A DNA stretch of 64,000 nucleotides from Polyangiaceae bacterium (GTDB lineage: Bacteria; Myxococcota_A; Polyangia; Polyangiales; Polyangiaceae). Location: the NCBI GenBank assembly GCA_020633235.1, contig JACKEA010000004.1, forward strand, positions 496,001 through 560,000, in the 5' to 3' direction. The notes below the pieces were generated by a model that was not told the DNA's origin, did not search any database, and was given only the letters and a program-made list of their open reading frames with translations. Within the stretch, counting starts at the first letter, position 1, and each line of letters begins with the position of its first letter. Below are positions 63,372-64,000 of the stretch, one piece after another. A program made the translations under genes and the position numbers.

Positions 63372-64000
63372 TTACTGCTGACGCAGGGAGTCACAATCCA
63401 GCGCGCCGCCCAGCGCGCGCACTTTGCCCAGCCAGCGGGATTTGGGCGCCATGCTCTTCCAGCGGCTGGCGTCGAAGTCGCACTCACTGCTCGCCCCACT
63501 CTTGGGATCCGCCAGCGTGACGACGTAGCTCTCGCTCCGTTTCCCTTCCCGTTCGCAACCCAGGCACTCACCGGTCTTGGCGAGGTTCACCGCGGGCCAC
63601 GCCGGTGCGTCCCCGAGCCCGCCGCTGGCTTTCTCCGTGCGCTCCGAGCGCCACGCTTGCACCGTGAAGGTGCAGCGATCTTCCATCACGGGCTCGTCGC
63701 GATACTTCGGCGTGCACTCGCGCTTCTGGGTGTAGGTGCCGTCGCCGTTGTCCACCTTGCGGACGTTGCAGTCCTCGCCATCCTCGACCTTCTTGGTGGA
63801 GCGTTTCTCTTTCTTGCGTGTGACGTTCTCGGCCCCCGCCGGCAGCTCGTCGCACCAAGCGCTCTCTTCGACCTTGCGCTTTTGCTCGACCTCGATGGTG
63901 CGCGTCCAACGGTGCCCCGTTACCTCGAAGCCGGCTTCACGTTTCCACAAGAAGAACACCAGCACGAAGGCGATCACCCCGAGCACTCCGAGCCCCACCG
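63372..64000 (-). CDS. Membrane-anchored Cys-containing protein, 5' end outside or at window edge
   Basis: At least 208 aa. It opens with a hydrophobic helix (GLGVLGVIAFVLVFFLW) and continues as a Lys/Glu-rich extracytoplasmic domain with conserved-looking Cys (ESAWCDELPA, GEDCNVRKV, RECTPKYRD, GECLGCEREG, SSECDFDA). The GTG at 63998 may be internal, since the frame is open to the edge. It lies upstream of bcrC on the same strand, but 114 bp and a palindrome separate them, so it is probably a separate unit. Family not recognised. Confidence 0.65.
   Translation of the reverse strand, partial: VGLGVLGVIAFVLVFFLWKREAGFEVTGHRWTRTIEVEQKRKVEESAWCDELPAGAENVTRKKEKRSTKKVEDGEDCNVRKVDNGDGTYTQKRECTPKYRDEPVMEDRCTFTVQAWRSERTEKASGGLGDAPAWPAVNLAKTGECLGCEREGKRSESYVVTLADPKSGASSECDFDASRWKSMAPKSRWLGKVRALGGALDCDSLRQQ

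Overview
The window looks like a chromosomal segment of a myxobacterium-like member of the Myxococcota (Polyangia/Sorangium type). The evidence is very high GC, many lipoproteins with Gly/Ala/Ser-rich or Pro-rich linkers, a eukaryotic-type kinase-like protein, TPR and PilZ proteins, Cys-rich secreted proteins and trypsin/FG-GAP mosaics. No rRNA, tRNA, CRISPR array or transposase was recognised.

Region by region. 1-10 kb: the 5' part of ffh (reverse), then a mostly reverse block with rsmI, an RpoH-like sigma factor, a kinase-like receptor that appears to be a pseudokinase, and several lipoproteins. 10-19.3 kb: a CPBP protease, a HupE-type membrane protein, an orphan histidine kinase, an esterase and a tightly overlapping heavy-metal RND efflux operon (outer-membrane factor, membrane-fusion protein, CzcA-type pump). 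19.4-28.9 kb: malonyl-CoA synthetase, leucine dehydrogenase, a sigma-54 activator with a degenerate receiver, TatA, an alpha/beta hydrolase, PilZ, a 3D-domain lipoprotein overlapping a truncated globin, and an M15 peptidase. 29-37.5 kb: a TPR/winged-helix regulator, then a roughly 3.5 kb lower-GC segment (lipoprotein plus trypsin-like protease) lying between two direct repeats of about 0.8 kb. One repeat is the TPR end of a 903-aa receiver/TPR protein and the other is a truncated copy of it. 37.5-43.9 kb: housekeeping genes (inositol-monophosphatase family, YchJ-like, mpl, metF), a GNAT protein, a hemerythrin and an L,D-transpeptidase-like protein without its Cys. 43.9-58.5 kb: an accessory zone with Uma2, propeller-like and trypsin/FG-GAP proteins, a large SNF2 helicase, a VapBC module with a clear palindromic operator, a frameshifted Cys-rich lipoprotein and an EF-hand lipoprotein. 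58.5-63.3 kb: a four-gene operon bcrCBAD for ATP-dependent (class I) benzoyl-CoA reductase, each gene overlapping the next by 4 nt.

The most novel element is a dispersed palindromic repeat with core GGTCCGCCGCGGAACC (or its complement). It occurs about ten times in this window, nearly always just 3' of a gene. The best copy forms an imperfect inverted repeat of about 74 bp whose ends supply the stop codons of two convergent genes. It could be a terminator-like or REP/MITE-like element. One copy overlaps the last codons of bcrD.

Working together, the bcr operon would dearomatise benzoyl-CoA in the cytoplasm with electrons from a ferredoxin not encoded here. The RND operon would export metal ions. 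The many lipoproteins and mosaics point to a secretion-rich predatory or saprophytic lifestyle (inference).
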